Shown: positions 47,237 through 56,621, counted from the stretch's first letter. The stretch: DNA of 64,000 nucleotides from Chloroflexota bacterium (GCA_005881495.1 VBHI01000216.1:1-64000); one strand, 5' to 3'. The notes: generated from the letters alone by a model not told the origin. Numbers and translations are program-made.

Positions 47237-47764
47237 TGTAATACTCAGGGCGGAGTACATCTCACCAAAAAAGCGACTGGGAACCGTTGCCAGCAATTGT
47301 GTAGAAGAAAACCCATTCTTATGCGCCAGCACTTCCCAGGTCCTGAACGAGAAGGGATACGGCACCCACATATTGCCCCGATCAGCATTATACTCGACTA
47401 TGAGCAAGCGCCCACCTGGCTTGAGATAACTGCGCACTAACTGCAACATCGCATCTTTCTGACGCAGGAAATGCAGCGAGTTGGCCATCACAACTCCATC
47501 AAGCGAAGGAAGAGCCAGTCTCTGCGTAAAATCTGCATTGATGGAGTGAACCATCGTATCTGGAAAGTAAGTTCGCATTGCTCTTTCCTGCTCTTTGAGC
47601 GCGCTCCTATCTTTGTCCACTGCATAGATTTCCCCGCCTGGCCCTAATAAATCAGCCAGTGCCAGCGTAAAAGCCCCCGCCCCCGCACCAAAATCGGCCC
47701 ATACACTACCACCTTCAACTATCCCTCTTCGCAGCAAGTTGACATGATCTTGATGGTTCATCAA
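47234..47764 (-). CDS. Class I SAM-dependent methyltransferase
   Basis: A 176-residue protein. Motif I is WADFGAGAGAFTLALAD, motif post-I EIYAVDKD and motif IV LDGVVMANSLHFL. The compact size and the N-terminal QDHVNLLRRGI match UbiE/Methyltransf_11-type enzymes of unknown substrate. The 3' end overlaps the repeat region by a few bases. It is convergent with the MutS-like gene. Confidence 0.83.
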   Translation of the reverse strand: MMNHQDHVNLLRRGIVEGGSVWADFGAGAGAFTLALADLLGPGGEIYAVDKDRSALKEQERAMRTYFPDTMVHSINADFTQRLALPSLDGVVMANSLHFLRQKDAMLQLVRSYLKPGGRLLIVEYNADRGNMWVPYPFSFRTWEVLAHKNGFSSTQLLATVPSRFFGEMYSALSIT

Positions 47765-47937
47765 TGTGACCTCGTTTTGACATTACCGTATTCTATCCGT
47801 CTACATCTTATAACATTCCATGAAGCTTCTATAGGACTGTTTTCTAAAAGACTAGAAATCTAGCTAAAACTTGATTACAATAGTGAGAGAAGATCTTTAT
47901 CTTTTCATTTTATCTTTATTGTCGGAGAATGCTCGCT

Positions 47938-48246
47938 ATGCCCAATAATGTTATGACTCTTCCCCAGTTTCAGGTGGAAACGGAGGAACTCCTACGCCTC
48001 CGTGCCAAACTTCTTCCCCCGTACAGAGTTGTCTTATACGACGATGACTACAATGAAATGAACTATGTTGTCTTCGTACTGCTCCACTCTATCAATAACC
48101 TCACGCAAGCAGAGGCTGAACGCATTATGCTCACCGCGCATCTTAGCGGTAGCGCTATTGCCGCAGTCTGTCCTAAAGAGCTTGCCGAATTCTACCAGGA
48201 ACGCTTGTTGAGTTATGGACTTACGGCGACAATTGAACCAGAGTAA
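47938..48246 (+). CDS. clpS: ClpS adaptor of the ClpAP/ClpCP protease (N-end rule)
   Basis: A 102-residue protein. The substrate-binding DDDYNEMNYVVFVL matches the NDDY-x2-M-E-x-V core of ClpS, and RIMLTAHLSGSAIAAV matches the second conserved helix with the His. The extended N-terminus is normal for the family. The ATG at 47938 is used because GGAG lies 10 bases upstream; the ATG at 47929 is too close to it. ClpS delivers N-degron substrates to a Clp ATPase, which is not in the window. Confidence 0.9.
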   Translation: MPNNVMTLPQFQVETEELLRLRAKLLPPYRVVLYDDDYNEMNYVVFVLLHSINNLTQAEAERIMLTAHLSGSAIAAVCPKELAEFYQERLLSYGLTATIEPE

Positions 48247-48266
48247 AGTACATCTGGCGGGCCTTT

Positions 48267-48306
48267 TCAAGGGGTGTTGAAGTACAAGTGCTTCAACACC
48301 CCTTGA
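48267..48306 (+). terminator. Hairpin after clpS
   Basis: Perfect 16-bp arms (48267-48282 and 48291-48306) around an 8-base loop. There is no long T tract. Its place right after the stop codon suggests termination. Confidence 0.65.
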
Positions 48307-48356
48307 TACAGTCATGATGAATCATAAACCACTGTCTTTGTTGTACAATTCAGACA

Positions 48357-48385
48357 TTGACGCTATCAATTTTAAGCGATAGAAT
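48357..48385 (+). promoter_or_regulatory. Promoter of the universal stress protein gene
   Basis: TTGACG (48357-48362), 17 bp, TAGAAT (48380-48385). CTATC and GATAG form a short inverted repeat across the spacer and -10 box, a possible regulator site. Confidence 0.5.
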
Positions 48386-48492
48386 CATAGTAACCTGTGT
48401 GGAAGGCATTGAAGACTATCCGCAGAGAATGCTGAATACCAAAGAATGCTACAATGATGCTGTTCATCATCTCCACCAGGAGGGGAGACATT

Positions 48493-49005
48493 ATGGTTCA
48501 CCTATGGCGCTCGAAAGTCAAAGATGCGACAGATACGAGCAAATCGGCCCCAGGAGTCGGGGCAACTGGCGATATCGCCGTCTTTGTCGAGGGAAAGGAA
48601 CTCGATAACGAATTGGTCCGGCTTGCCTGTCTGATGGCAAAAAAAGCGAAACGCAAAGTACATCTTGTTCATATAATCGAAGTACCACGTACATTACCTC
48701 TCAAAGCCGTTCTCACCAAAGAATCTGAACACGCTGATAAACTTCTCACCGAGGCGTTGAACATTGCAGACGATGCTGGTTGTGAAGCTGTGGCCGAAGT
48801 AGTCCAGGCACGCGATACCGGTACTGCTATCGTTGATGAAGCAAGAGATCATTCCTGTGCACTAATTATGCTGGGGATGGTACGTGACCCTCATAAATTA
48901 CAGAACGACCTGGGTAAAACAATACCCTATGTACTGACAAATGCTCCGTGCCGCGTATGGGTTGTACGAGATCCGCCCAAAGAGGCACGCGCTGAGAAAG
49001 TCTAG
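48493..49005 (+). CDS. UspA-family universal stress protein
   Basis: A 170-residue protein. VKRKVHLVHIIEVPRTLP-like strand-helix order (KAKRKVHLVHIIEVPR) and EAVAEVVQARDTGTAIVDEA match the UspA fold. The C-terminal region reads ALIMLGMVRDPHKLQNDLGK and lacks the full GxxG-x9-GS/T ATP motif, so ATP binding is doubtful. The ATG at 48493 follows AGGAGGGGAG. It is a single-gene unit. Confidence 0.75.
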   Translation: MVHLWRSKVKDATDTSKSAPGVGATGDIAVFVEGKELDNELVRLACLMAKKAKRKVHLVHIIEVPRTLPLKAVLTKESEHADKLLTEALNIADDAGCEAVAEVVQARDTGTAIVDEARDHSCALIMLGMVRDPHKLQNDLGKTIPYVLTNAPCRVWVVRDPPKEARAEKV

Positions 49006-49092
49006 CCGGCAATTGACCTGGCACCCGGTCCTGCAATCCACAACTACCTTGCATCGCGGCTGACCTCCCATCAGCCGCGCGTGCGCAGCATC

Positions 49093-49190
49093 GCCCCGTG
49101 TATAGTAGGGTTGACCCTTGCGGTCAACCGGCCCCTTGCGGTCAACCTGGCCCCTTGCGGTCAACCTGGTGTCTTTCGGTCAACCTCGCG
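49093..49190. repeat. Short tandem repeat array (GGTCAACC type), copy 1
   Basis: Begins CCCCGTGTATAGTAGGGTTG and continues with units of about 20 bp, CCCCTTGCGGTCAACCTGG, repeated about three times. GTTGACC and GGTCAAC give it internal palindromes. The start sequence recurs at 50020. Confidence 0.75.
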
Positions 49191-49408
49191 TCGTCTCCTT
49201 TTTCCTCAAACAGATATGTTATAATGGTATGTGTACTTAATGCTTCCTTTTATCGCTCCTGACTTTAGTAGGCGCGCTGTAGAGTGCGGATTTATCCAGC
49301 ATGTCAGCGTTGCAGTGATGGATTTCAAATAGTGAACTCATCCTCGCTGCGCTCCGCACTGTCTAATGCATGTGTATAAACATTGACCGACTGGGAGGGA
49401 TTCTACCA

Positions 49409-50002
49409 ATGATGACAGATTCTCATTCTGCTGCTACCCCGTCTCACTCACATAAAGATTATTATCATGCACTTCACCAGGCAGCTTTGACCATCACCTC
49501 CAGCCTTGAGCTAGATCAAGTTTTAGAGAGCGTGGTCATCAGTATCACCGAGGCCATGCAGGTGAAGGGCTGTATCTTGCGCTTGTTCGATCCTCGAACC
49601 GGTCAATTGCAGTTGAGTGCAGGCTATGGACTCAGCGGTAGCTACCTGGCAAAGGGCCCCGTTGAGGTCGAGCATAGTCCCATTGATAGCGAGGCCCTCA
49701 GCGGTAAAACTGTTTACATCCCAGATGTCAGCACTGATAGCCGTTTCCAGTACCCTGATGCGGCTAAACAGGAGGGTATTGTTTCTGTCCTATGCGTCCC
49801 GTTAGAGGTGCACGGTAAGGCCATCGGCGTTATGCGCGCCTACGCCAGTGCAAAAATCATATTTCACGAGGACGATATTCAGTTTCTTACCGTTCTGGCC
49901 AGCCTTGCCGCTCTCGCTATTGAGAATGCCAGCCTCTACGATAGCCTCAAACGCTCCTACGACGGCGTCATGGACGTTCTCTGGGGCACAAGCAAGCGCT
50001 AA
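49409..50002 (+). CDS. GAF-domain protein
   Basis: A 197-residue protein that is essentially one GAF domain: LTITSSLELDQVLESVVISI, CVPLEVHGKAIGVMRAYA and FLTVLASLAALAIENASLY. No kinase, cyclase or DNA-binding domain is attached, so it would act on a partner. The ATG at 49409 (of two adjacent ATG codons) follows GGAGGGA. TATAAT at 49220-49225 lacks a good -35. The gene is bracketed by two similar repeat arrays. Confidence 0.85.
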   Translation: MMTDSHSAATPSHSHKDYYHALHQAALTITSSLELDQVLESVVISITEAMQVKGCILRLFDPRTGQLQLSAGYGLSGSYLAKGPVEVEHSPIDSEALSGKTVYIPDVSTDSRFQYPDAAKQEGIVSVLCVPLEVHGKAIGVMRAYASAKIIFHEDDIQFLTVLASLAALAIENASLYDSLKRSYDGVMDVLWGTSKR

Positions 50003-50019
50003 CTCATCTTTACCTCCTA

Positions 50020-50116
50020 GCCCCGTGTATAGTAGGGTTGACCCTCGCGGTCAACCTGGCCTCGTTGCGCGATCAACCTGGCCTCGTTGCGCGATCAACC
50101 TGGCCTCGTTGCCGCG
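50020..50116. repeat. Short tandem repeat array (GATCAACC type), copy 2
   Basis: Shares the start CCCCGTGTATAGTAGGGTTG with the array at 49093. It then has units of 22 bp, CCTCGTTGCGCGATCAACC plus TGG, repeated two to three times. The two arrays flank the GAF gene in direct orientation. Confidence 0.75.
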
Positions 50117-50129
50117 ATGGATGAGAGGC

Positions 50130-51320
50130 TCACCTGACAAGCGTATTTGTTAAATAGGGCGAGGTAAAACTTGTGCGCTCTCCACTCCGCTTGCCTGGAA
50201 CTGGAAAGAGACGGGCCGATAGAGGTTTGTTTAAGCGTAATGCTAATGTCGCAACATCAAGGAGCAGGTGAGCAATCTCCCCTGCTGTAATATCTCCTGA
50301 AAGCGGCAGCGTATCCAGCCCTGTTCCACAAACCGCTGAATACAGGAGCAGCTGATGGGCGTTGACATACCCCTCTTCCCATCGCCGGCCAAGAGCCGCG
50401 TCTTCTAATACAGGCAACATCAACCCACAATAGCCACAGGTAGGCAAGGGAAGCATTCCTGTATTCCTCAAAGCAGCCGTAACCGCGGCAGACACCGCCA
50501 GTGTTCCGGTTGTGCCGAAAGGGCCATAGCCACAAAGCTCCATTGCAGCGGTAATACTATCTTCTCCCAGAGGAGCTGGTGAAAGATCAATGCCGCCAAA
50601 AATCAAACCATGCGCTGCTCCAAGCTCATCTGCCAACATCACAACTGGCTGAACCTGCTCGATAATCGCAGCCTTTACCCTCTCACTGACAAAGGCAAGA
50701 TCCAAAGGACTGCTTTCATCTGCTCGCAGATTCCGCAGCGCTTCGGCGATGATGCCAGCACCTTGTAAACCGAGAGATAGGCTAGCAGGGCCGCTATGAT
50801 ACGCAGAGGGGAAAAATGGCCCGCCTGCTTCGACACAGCTCAGCATAGCAAATCGGAAGTTCCCAAATCCCTCCTGCGTCTCCGCAGCTAATCGTTTTAT
50901 CACCTCCGCAGTGGGCAAAGCGGCCGCTGCCCGCAGGCCATATCGTACTGTCGCCAGTTGCACCGTGGCATTAAGTGCGCTTGTCGCAGCCAGCAGGTCA
51001 GCAATCACATGAATCTTTTCCAGGGGAAAATCTGGGCGCGCCGCCATTGCAGTCCCTATTGAGCAATAGCTCAGCCCATAATCATCTAACATGTGCTGCA
51101 GTTCCCGAGCGTAGTTGAGCAGTTCAACCGGCGGCCAATCTGCCAGGTCGTCAAAGATTGGCCGCGTCGAAAGCCGCACGGTCTGTATCTCATACCCCGC
51201 CGCTTCATACCGTGTGCTAGCCTCCCGCAAAGTAAATGCTGCCCGCTCGATGGCCGCAGATGTAAGGGGATGAGCTTCGTCTATTCCAAATGTGATCGTG
51301 CGAATAGGAGGTGTGGTCAT
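50130..51320 (-). CDS. DUF711 (UPF0210) family protein
   Basis: A 396-residue protein of the DUF711 family. Its opening (IRTITFGIDEAHPLTS) and HVIADLLAATSALNATVQLA match, as does the glycine-rich AAHGLIFGGIDLSPAPLGED. The family is of unknown function; distant relatives bind a pyruvate formate-lyase-type fold. The ATG at 51320 follows GAGGGA. The start codon overlaps the ATG of the divergent helicase frame by two bases, which decides against that helicase start being used. Confidence 0.85.
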   Translation of the reverse strand: MTTPPIRTITFGIDEAHPLTSAAIERAAFTLREASTRYEAAGYEIQTVRLSTRPIFDDLADWPPVELLNYARELQHMLDDYGLSYCSIGTAMAARPDFPLEKIHVIADLLAATSALNATVQLATVRYGLRAAAALPTAEVIKRLAAETQEGFGNFRFAMLSCVEAGGPFFPSAYHSGPASLSLGLQGAGIIAEALRNLRADESSPLDLAFVSERVKAAIIEQVQPVVMLADELGAAHGLIFGGIDLSPAPLGEDSITAAMELCGYGPFGTTGTLAVSAAVTAALRNTGMLPLPTCGYCGLMLPVLEDAALGRRWEEGYVNAHQLLLYSAVCGTGLDTLPLSGDITAGEIAHLLLDVATLALRLNKPLSARLFPVPGKRSGERTSFTSPYLTNTLVR

Positions 51321-54300
51321 GTACGTTCCCTCTTTTCTAAGGACTTGTTGTAATTCATTATACACATGCCCTATTCCCCTTGACGAATATCTGTTCTTCA
51401 CATACACTGCTCACAGCGATACACATCCCCCCTGCGCTACCAGGCAGCTCGATGGGCGCATTGTAGCCGCCTTTGAACAAACCATCAATGCTCAGAAGAC
51501 ACCGACCATCATTCTGGATACTGGAACAGCACGTATCGAAGTTCACTTCATACAGAACTACTACGGCAAATTTGTCAAAGAACTGAATGAGCGTGGTGTC
51601 ACGATACACAACCTCTCCCTACGCCTCTATCATCTCCCAAACCCACCCATCATCACAGAATATAAAGGCCAACCCAGGTACATCTATCAGACCAACTCCT
51701 ACACGCTTGCCGTGTTGGAACCTGATGTCTTGCTGAATATCACCGATCTCAACCACGCCGAATACTGTTCACGTCAATATCTTCTGAACATGCTAGTACC
51801 TTCCTCAACATCAGCTGCCACCATTCGCGGGAACCTCGTCCATCATTGCTTTAAAGAACTTCTGAAAGAACATGACCGGGGAGAATTGATGAACGGTCAT
51901 GCGGCCAAAGGCCATGAGACGCCCCTGGCAACGCTCCAGCGCCACTTTGAACTGGCACTTGACCAGAATAGCCTCGACCTTGCCCTGGCGAACGTGTCGG
52001 TTGAGACAATGCGTGCAGAGGTGGCGCCTCACCTGGAAAGCCTGGCAACCTGGTTTCAGAATCAGAGCGCTTCCTTGTGGGATATACCTGTAACCTCCGC
52101 TGATAATCAAAGCGGGGAACCCGGCGCACAGCGCTCCGAGAATATGGTACGCGCCGAAACATTCCTTCTTGCCCCCGAGATCGGCCTTCGCGGGCGACTC
52201 GACCTGTTGTGGCAACAAACCAACCGGCAAAGCCTGCTGGAATTGAAAACAGGTGGCGGCTCGGGAACATTACCCAGATCCAACCATCGCTGGCAGGTCT
52301 TTGGCTACCATGCGCTGCTGGCAGTAAGACGCGACCCCCGCATGAAAAAAGCTCGCGGCACATTGCTCTATAGCGGTACCCCAGGAGAAGCACAGGCTTT
52401 TGGCATTGAACCCACGATAAGAGACCTACAACGAGTCAACGAGACGCGCAATATACTTGTCCTCAGCCATCTCACGGGCATACCTTCAGCGCCACCAGGA
52501 CCATCTCGCTGCACCAGGTGCTCTTTGCTCTCTGAGTGCGAACAGGTTTCATCATTGCTCAGCTGGCAACCTCCAGAACCTGCTGTTGAGACGTCATCCC
52601 ACAATGGGGATAGGCCATTATCCGCAATAAGCACTCCTTCCCCCCCATTTCGCCTCCAACCCATGTATAGCGATGAGGAAAAGGCTTTCTTCGCCAGGTA
52701 CTACCAGGTACTGCATGTAGAGGGACGGGAGGGCGAGCAGCAACAGGCACTGCTCTGGAAAACTCCTGTTGCGGAACGTATCGAACGTGGCACGGCTATC
52801 AGTGATTTAGTTCCGCTAGGAAAACCAGAGCCTACCGGGCAGGGGGAATGGGAACAAGATTTCCTCTGCAACAACACATCTGAGTTACGCGAAGGTGACG
52901 AAATATTGCTCAGTAATGGCGACCCAATCTCCGGTGAAGTAGTGACAGGCAATATCAAACATATCAGCGCCGAGCGCGTACGGGTCTGGATTCCTGAACT
53001 GATCGCTAATCCCAGGCTGATCGATCGCTATGGGTCCAACATTGTCCACGTACGTACTATACAGAATCTCTTGCGCTGGCTGCATGCCGATGCCCATTTG
53101 CGCGATCTCGTGGCAGGTAGGTCGCGACCACAATATACACAATGTAGTCAAAGCAGCGTTTCACCAAGGCAAGATTTCAACCCCGAACAAAACCTCGCCG
53201 TGCAGCAAGCGCTCCAGATGCAGGACTACTTGCTCATACAAGGCCCACCAGGTACTGGCAAGACAAGCGTCATTGCTGAAATAGTGAAGCGGCTGTCCCA
53301 ACAAGGACAGCGTATATTACTCGCGGCATACACAAACCAGGCTGTCGATAATATGCTCAAGCGGCTCGACTCCGAGGGTTTCCATAACTATGTACGCCTG
53401 GGGCACGATCGCAACGTCCATGCCGGTGTACAAAGCAGGCTCTTGAAACATCTGCTGGCAGAGCATGATCCGCTCTCAGACGTGCGCGAGGTGTTATGCA
53501 AAACGCCTGTGGTAGCTTCAACCACTTCGACATGGTCATCTGAAAAATATGCTTCCCCATCACCCTTGACAACACCTGGCGATAGCTCTCCACTGCAATT
53601 CGACGTCGCCATTATCGATGAGGCCAGCCAGATCACCATCCCGGCCATTTTAGGCGCTCTACGCCTGGCTAAACGTTTTATTCTCGTCGGCGATGAAAAA
53701 CAACTACCCCCGCTCGTCCTCAGTAAAGAAGCTGCCGCACAAGGACTGGCTGACTCGCTTTTTAGCTTTCTCAAACGCTTAGATGATGACTATATGAAGG
53801 AGTGGGACGCGACAAGTAGCGCTTGCGTTTCCTTGCGCCTGCAATATCGTATGAATCGCTGGATATCACACTTTGCCTCTAAGGCTTTTTACGAGGATAC
53901 CCTCGCTGCTGCGCCTGCCGTCGCCCGGCGCATACTGGAGTTTCAACCAACGGGTGTCTCTTTAATGGGAGAACCCCCTCTCATTAGTCAAGCCCTTCAA
54001 CCAGCATATCCCCTGGTTTTCCTGGATGTTCATGCCAGAGATACCAGCGATGGACCGAAAAGCAGTAATGCTGAAGCGCACGCAGTTCGCGCCCTGGTGC
54101 AGGGTTTGCTGGCACGTGGTATCGCACAAGAAGATATCGGTATCATCGCACCCTATCGAGCGCAAGTTGCCAATGTGCGCCGCCATCTCTTCAGTGATGA
54201 TGAGCCAAGCAGGTGGCACGGAATGGCCTCCGATACTCCTATGAGCATAGATACAGTGGACAGGTTCCAGGGGGGTGAACGTATGGTGATTATTATGTCG

Positions 54301-54507
54301 TTTGCTACCTCACAGACACCTGGCGCCGAAAACCCACTCCGTGAGTTTTTAATCAATCCGACCCGCTTGAACGTAGCTCTTACCCGTGCTCAACGCAAAC
54401 TCATCGTGGTAGGTTCTGCTCAGGCGCTCGCACCACTGCCCTATTTTCAACGCTTACTGGCATACTGCAAAAGCATGCATACCGTCATGCAGTATCACGA
54501 ACTCTAG
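51319..54507 (+). CDS. Dna2-like protein: Cas4-type nuclease fused to SF1 helicase
   Basis: About 1060 residues; the true start is uncertain (the first ATG overlaps the divergent DUF711 start, so an alternative start codon near 51400 is likely). The nuclease half has an iron-sulphur-type cysteine set (YCSRQYLL and CTRCSLLSEC) bracketing the RecB-family core GLRGRLDLLWQQ...LLELKTG. The helicase half has Walker A QGPPGTGKTS, Walker B AIIDEASQ, GDEKQLPPLV, the YRMN motif and the RFQGGERMVIIMSF and NPTRLNVALTRAQ ends. This architecture matches eukaryotic Dna2, implying 5'-flap or end processing in DNA repair or replication. It stands outside any CRISPR locus. Confidence 0.88.
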   Translation: MYVPSFLRTCCNSLYTCPIPLDEYLFFTYTAHSDTHPPCATRQLDGRIVAAFEQTINAQKTPTIILDTGTARIEVHFIQNYYGKFVKELNERGVTIHNLSLRLYHLPNPPIITEYKGQPRYIYQTNSYTLAVLEPDVLLNITDLNHAEYCSRQYLLNMLVPSSTSAATIRGNLVHHCFKELLKEHDRGELMNGHAAKGHETPLATLQRHFELALDQNSLDLALANVSVETMRAEVAPHLESLATWFQNQSASLWDIPVTSADNQSGEPGAQRSENMVRAETFLLAPEIGLRGRLDLLWQQTNRQSLLELKTGGGSGTLPRSNHRWQVFGYHALLAVRRDPRMKKARGTLLYSGTPGEAQAFGIEPTIRDLQRVNETRNILVLSHLTGIPSAPPGPSRCTRCSLLSECEQVSSLLSWQPPEPAVETSSHNGDRPLSAISTPSPPFRLQPMYSDEEKAFFARYYQVLHVEGREGEQQQALLWKTPVAERIERGTAISDLVPLGKPEPTGQGEWEQDFLCNNTSELREGDEILLSNGDPISGEVVTGNIKHISAERVRVWIPELIANPRLIDRYGSNIVHVRTIQNLLRWLHADAHLRDLVAGRSRPQYTQCSQSSVSPRQDFNPEQNLAVQQALQMQDYLLIQGPPGTGKTSVIAEIVKRLSQQGQRILLAAYTNQAVDNMLKRLDSEGFHNYVRLGHDRNVHAGVQSRLLKHLLAEHDPLSDVREVLCKTPVVASTTSTWSSEKYASPSPLTTPGDSSPLQFDVAIIDEASQITIPAILGALRLAKRFILVGDEKQLPPLVLSKEAAAQGLADSLFSFLKRLDDDYMKEWDATSSACVSLRLQYRMNRWISHFASKAFYEDTLAAAPAVARRILEFQPTGVSLMGEPPLISQALQPAYPLVFLDVHARDTSDGPKSSNAEAHAVRALVQGLLARGIAQEDIGIIAPYRAQVANVRRHLFSDDEPSRWHGMASDTPMSIDTVDRFQGGERMVIIMSFATSQTPGAENPLREFLINPTRLNVALTRAQRKLIVVGSAQALAPLPYFQRLLAYCKSMHTVMQYHEL

Positions 54508-54584
54508 AAGCCAGCACATCAGGTTTGCATCCACACATTTCTATATCGTATGCTTTCTAAATAAAGCCAGCAGAGGGCGCAAAA

Positions 54585-55541
54585 ATGATGCAGAACCAGA
54601 TTCTCGTTGTCGGTAGTCTCAATATGGACCAGGTTGTACGTGTTACTCGCGTTCCCACGCTGGGCGAAACGCTCCTCGGAGCAGGCTCCCTCAAGCTTAT
54701 TCCAGGCGGCAAGGGAGCAAACCAGGCGGTGGCGATTGCGCGCCTCGGTACAGCAGTCGCCATGGCTGGACGTGTTGGCAATGATCCTTTCGGTGAACGG
54801 CTCCTCAGTGCCTTGCAAGCCGACCGGGTAGATACTGGTCTCATCGCTATCGACCAGGAAGAAGCCAGCGGCGTGGCCTTTATCTTTCTCGATCCTGACG
54901 GCGATAATGCCATCGTCGTTGCCCCTGGCGCCAATATGCGCGTCGGACTGGATCATGCACAGACCTCCAACATCCTTGCGTCCATCACCCAGGCGCAAGC
55001 GCTGGTAATGCAATTAGAAATCCCTCTCGAAACCGTCGTGTCTCTTACCGCTGCCGCGCATAATCGCGGTGTTCCGGTCGTACTTAACCTCGCTCCAGCC
55101 CAACCGCTGCCAGAAGAAGTACTGCGGCAGCTGGACGTATTGATTGTTAACGAGGCTGAAGCCAGCCTGCTCAGTGGGCAACAGGTAGGCAGTCTCGAAG
55201 ATGCGCGCATCGTCGCCTCTGTACTCCTTGAGCAAGGTATTGCCAAAGTGGTGATAACCCTTGGCTCACAAGGAGCGATCCTTGCCACCGCCGCAGAGAC
55301 GGTCGGAGCCAGGGTCATCTACCAATCTGCGCCAAAGGTCCCGGTTGTTGATACCACAGCCGCCGGGGACTGTTTTGTGGGCGCCTTAACCGTGGCTCTC
55401 ACGGAGGGACAAACACCAGAAGACGCTTTACGCTTCGCCGTCTATGCCAGCGCCCTCAAAGTCACAAAGTTTGGCGCACAATCAGGATTACCCACGCGCG
55501 CCGAAGTCGAGGCGTTTCTGCATCAAGACCCCCACGTGTAA
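54585..55541 (+). CDS. rbsK: Ribokinase (PfkB-family sugar kinase)
   Basis: A 318-residue protein. PfkB signatures: NMDQVVRV and GGKGANQAVAIARLG at the N-terminus and DTTAAGDCFVGALTVAL with the catalytic Asp at the C-terminus. The usual GAGD is AAGD here. Ribokinase phosphorylates ribose, the sugar released by the nucleoside hydrolase that follows, so the pair makes a nucleoside/ribose salvage unit. The ribosome site is AGAGGG. A related pentose or nucleoside kinase cannot be excluded. Confidence 0.9.
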   Translation: MMQNQILVVGSLNMDQVVRVTRVPTLGETLLGAGSLKLIPGGKGANQAVAIARLGTAVAMAGRVGNDPFGERLLSALQADRVDTGLIAIDQEEASGVAFIFLDPDGDNAIVVAPGANMRVGLDHAQTSNILASITQAQALVMQLEIPLETVVSLTAAAHNRGVPVVLNLAPAQPLPEEVLRQLDVLIVNEAEASLLSGQQVGSLEDARIVASVLLEQGIAKVVITLGSQGAILATAAETVGARVIYQSAPKVPVVDTTAAGDCFVGALTVALTEGQTPEDALRFAVYASALKVTKFGAQSGLPTRAEVEAFLHQDPHV

Positions 55542-55587
55542 ACATAATAACCTCAAGTGGACAAGATTTGAACGAAGGGGAACGCAC

Positions 55588-56496
55588 ATGCGCCACTTTT
55601 TGATAGATACTGATACAGCCTCGGATGATGCCGTTGCCTTAGTGATGGCATTACGTGACCCTCATGTGCAAATAGAAGCAATTACAGTAGTTGCAGGCAA
55701 TGTATCATTAGATCAAGGGCTACAAAACGCACTTTATACAGTTGAACTATGTCAAAAACAGGTCCCTGTGTATCGTGGTATGGCAGCTCCTACCCTACGT
55801 CCACTTGAAACAGCACAAGATATTCATGGACAAGATGGCATGGGAGATATCGGCTTACCGCTTTCTGGTCGGATACCCGCAACAGGACATGCTGTAGATA
55901 TCATCAGAGAAACTATAAACCGCCATCCTGGCGAAATTACCATAGTTGCTCTCGCGCCTTTAACCAATATTGCAATGGCAATTCTACTTGATCCTCCATT
56001 AGCAAGCAAAGTCAAGGAATGTATCATTATGGGAGGGACGGCGCAAGGAATTGGTAATATTAATCCCGTTGCTGAGTTTAACATATGGGTAGACCCAGAA
56101 GCCGCGAAAATAGTATTTTCCTCACAAATGCCGATAACAATGGTAGACTGGTATACCTCAACAGCCTTTGCTACAGTTAGCCCCACTGAAGCAAGTACAC
56201 TGCGAAACATTGGCACAACGCTAGCTAAGTTTTGTGTTGATATTCAAGCTACCCATGCAACGGAAAAAGGATTTGTTATCGCTGACCCTATCGCCATGGC
56301 TATTGCGTTGGATCGAAGTGTCGCAACAGAAACAAAGCGGCTTTTTGTGGATATTGAAACGGTTAGTGCTATAAGCCGAGGACAAACAATTGTCGATCAT
56401 CTCGGACTTACGAAACAACAACCAAACGCCGATGTTGTACTTTCTGCCTCACACGAACGGTTTCTCCAAATCTTGCTAAAATCGGTTCAAGACTAA
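55588..56496 (+). CDS. Inosine-uridine-preferring nucleoside hydrolase
   Basis: A 302-residue protein. The calcium-binding DTDTASDDAVAL motif opens the protein and EFNIWVDPEAAKIV lies at the active site, with DPIAMAIAL near the C-terminus. It hydrolyses ribonucleosides to base and ribose. The gene is visibly AT-richer than its neighbours, with many AT-ending codons, suggesting recent acquisition. The ATG at 55588 follows AAGGGGA, 46 bp after the ribokinase gene, so the two probably share a transcript. Confidence 0.92.
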   Translation: MRHFLIDTDTASDDAVALVMALRDPHVQIEAITVVAGNVSLDQGLQNALYTVELCQKQVPVYRGMAAPTLRPLETAQDIHGQDGMGDIGLPLSGRIPATGHAVDIIRETINRHPGEITIVALAPLTNIAMAILLDPPLASKVKECIIMGGTAQGIGNINPVAEFNIWVDPEAAKIVFSSQMPITMVDWYTSTAFATVSPTEASTLRNIGTTLAKFCVDIQATHATEKGFVIADPIAMAIALDRSVATETKRLFVDIETVSAISRGQTIVDHLGLTKQQPNADVVLSASHERFLQILLKSVQD

Positions 56497-56535
56497 CATA
56501 AACCACCATTTTGCATAACCCGGCATCCACTCCCT

Positions 56536-56565
56536 TTGACAGAGACGGCCCATATGGGCTATATT
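56536..56565 (+). promoter_or_regulatory. Promoter of the SufT-like gene with a perfect palindrome in the spacer
   Basis: TTGACA (56536-56541), 18-bp spacer, TATATT (56560-56565). The spacer contains GCCCATATGGGC (56548-56559), a perfect 12-bp palindrome. A regulator bound there would sit between the two promoter boxes. Confidence 0.65.
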
Positions 56566-56621
56566 ACAAGCAAGAGAATTCCTAGAAATATACTTGGTTT
56601 AACAAGCAAAGGAGCCATATC

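Noticed and set aside
49093..50116. Possible CRISPR array
   Set aside because: Units are 20-22 bp and follow each other without unique spacers; no cas gene is near. They are simple tandem repeats.
51292..51318. Helicase start upstream of 51319
   Set aside because: It would lie inside the DUF711 gene, whose start is well supported.
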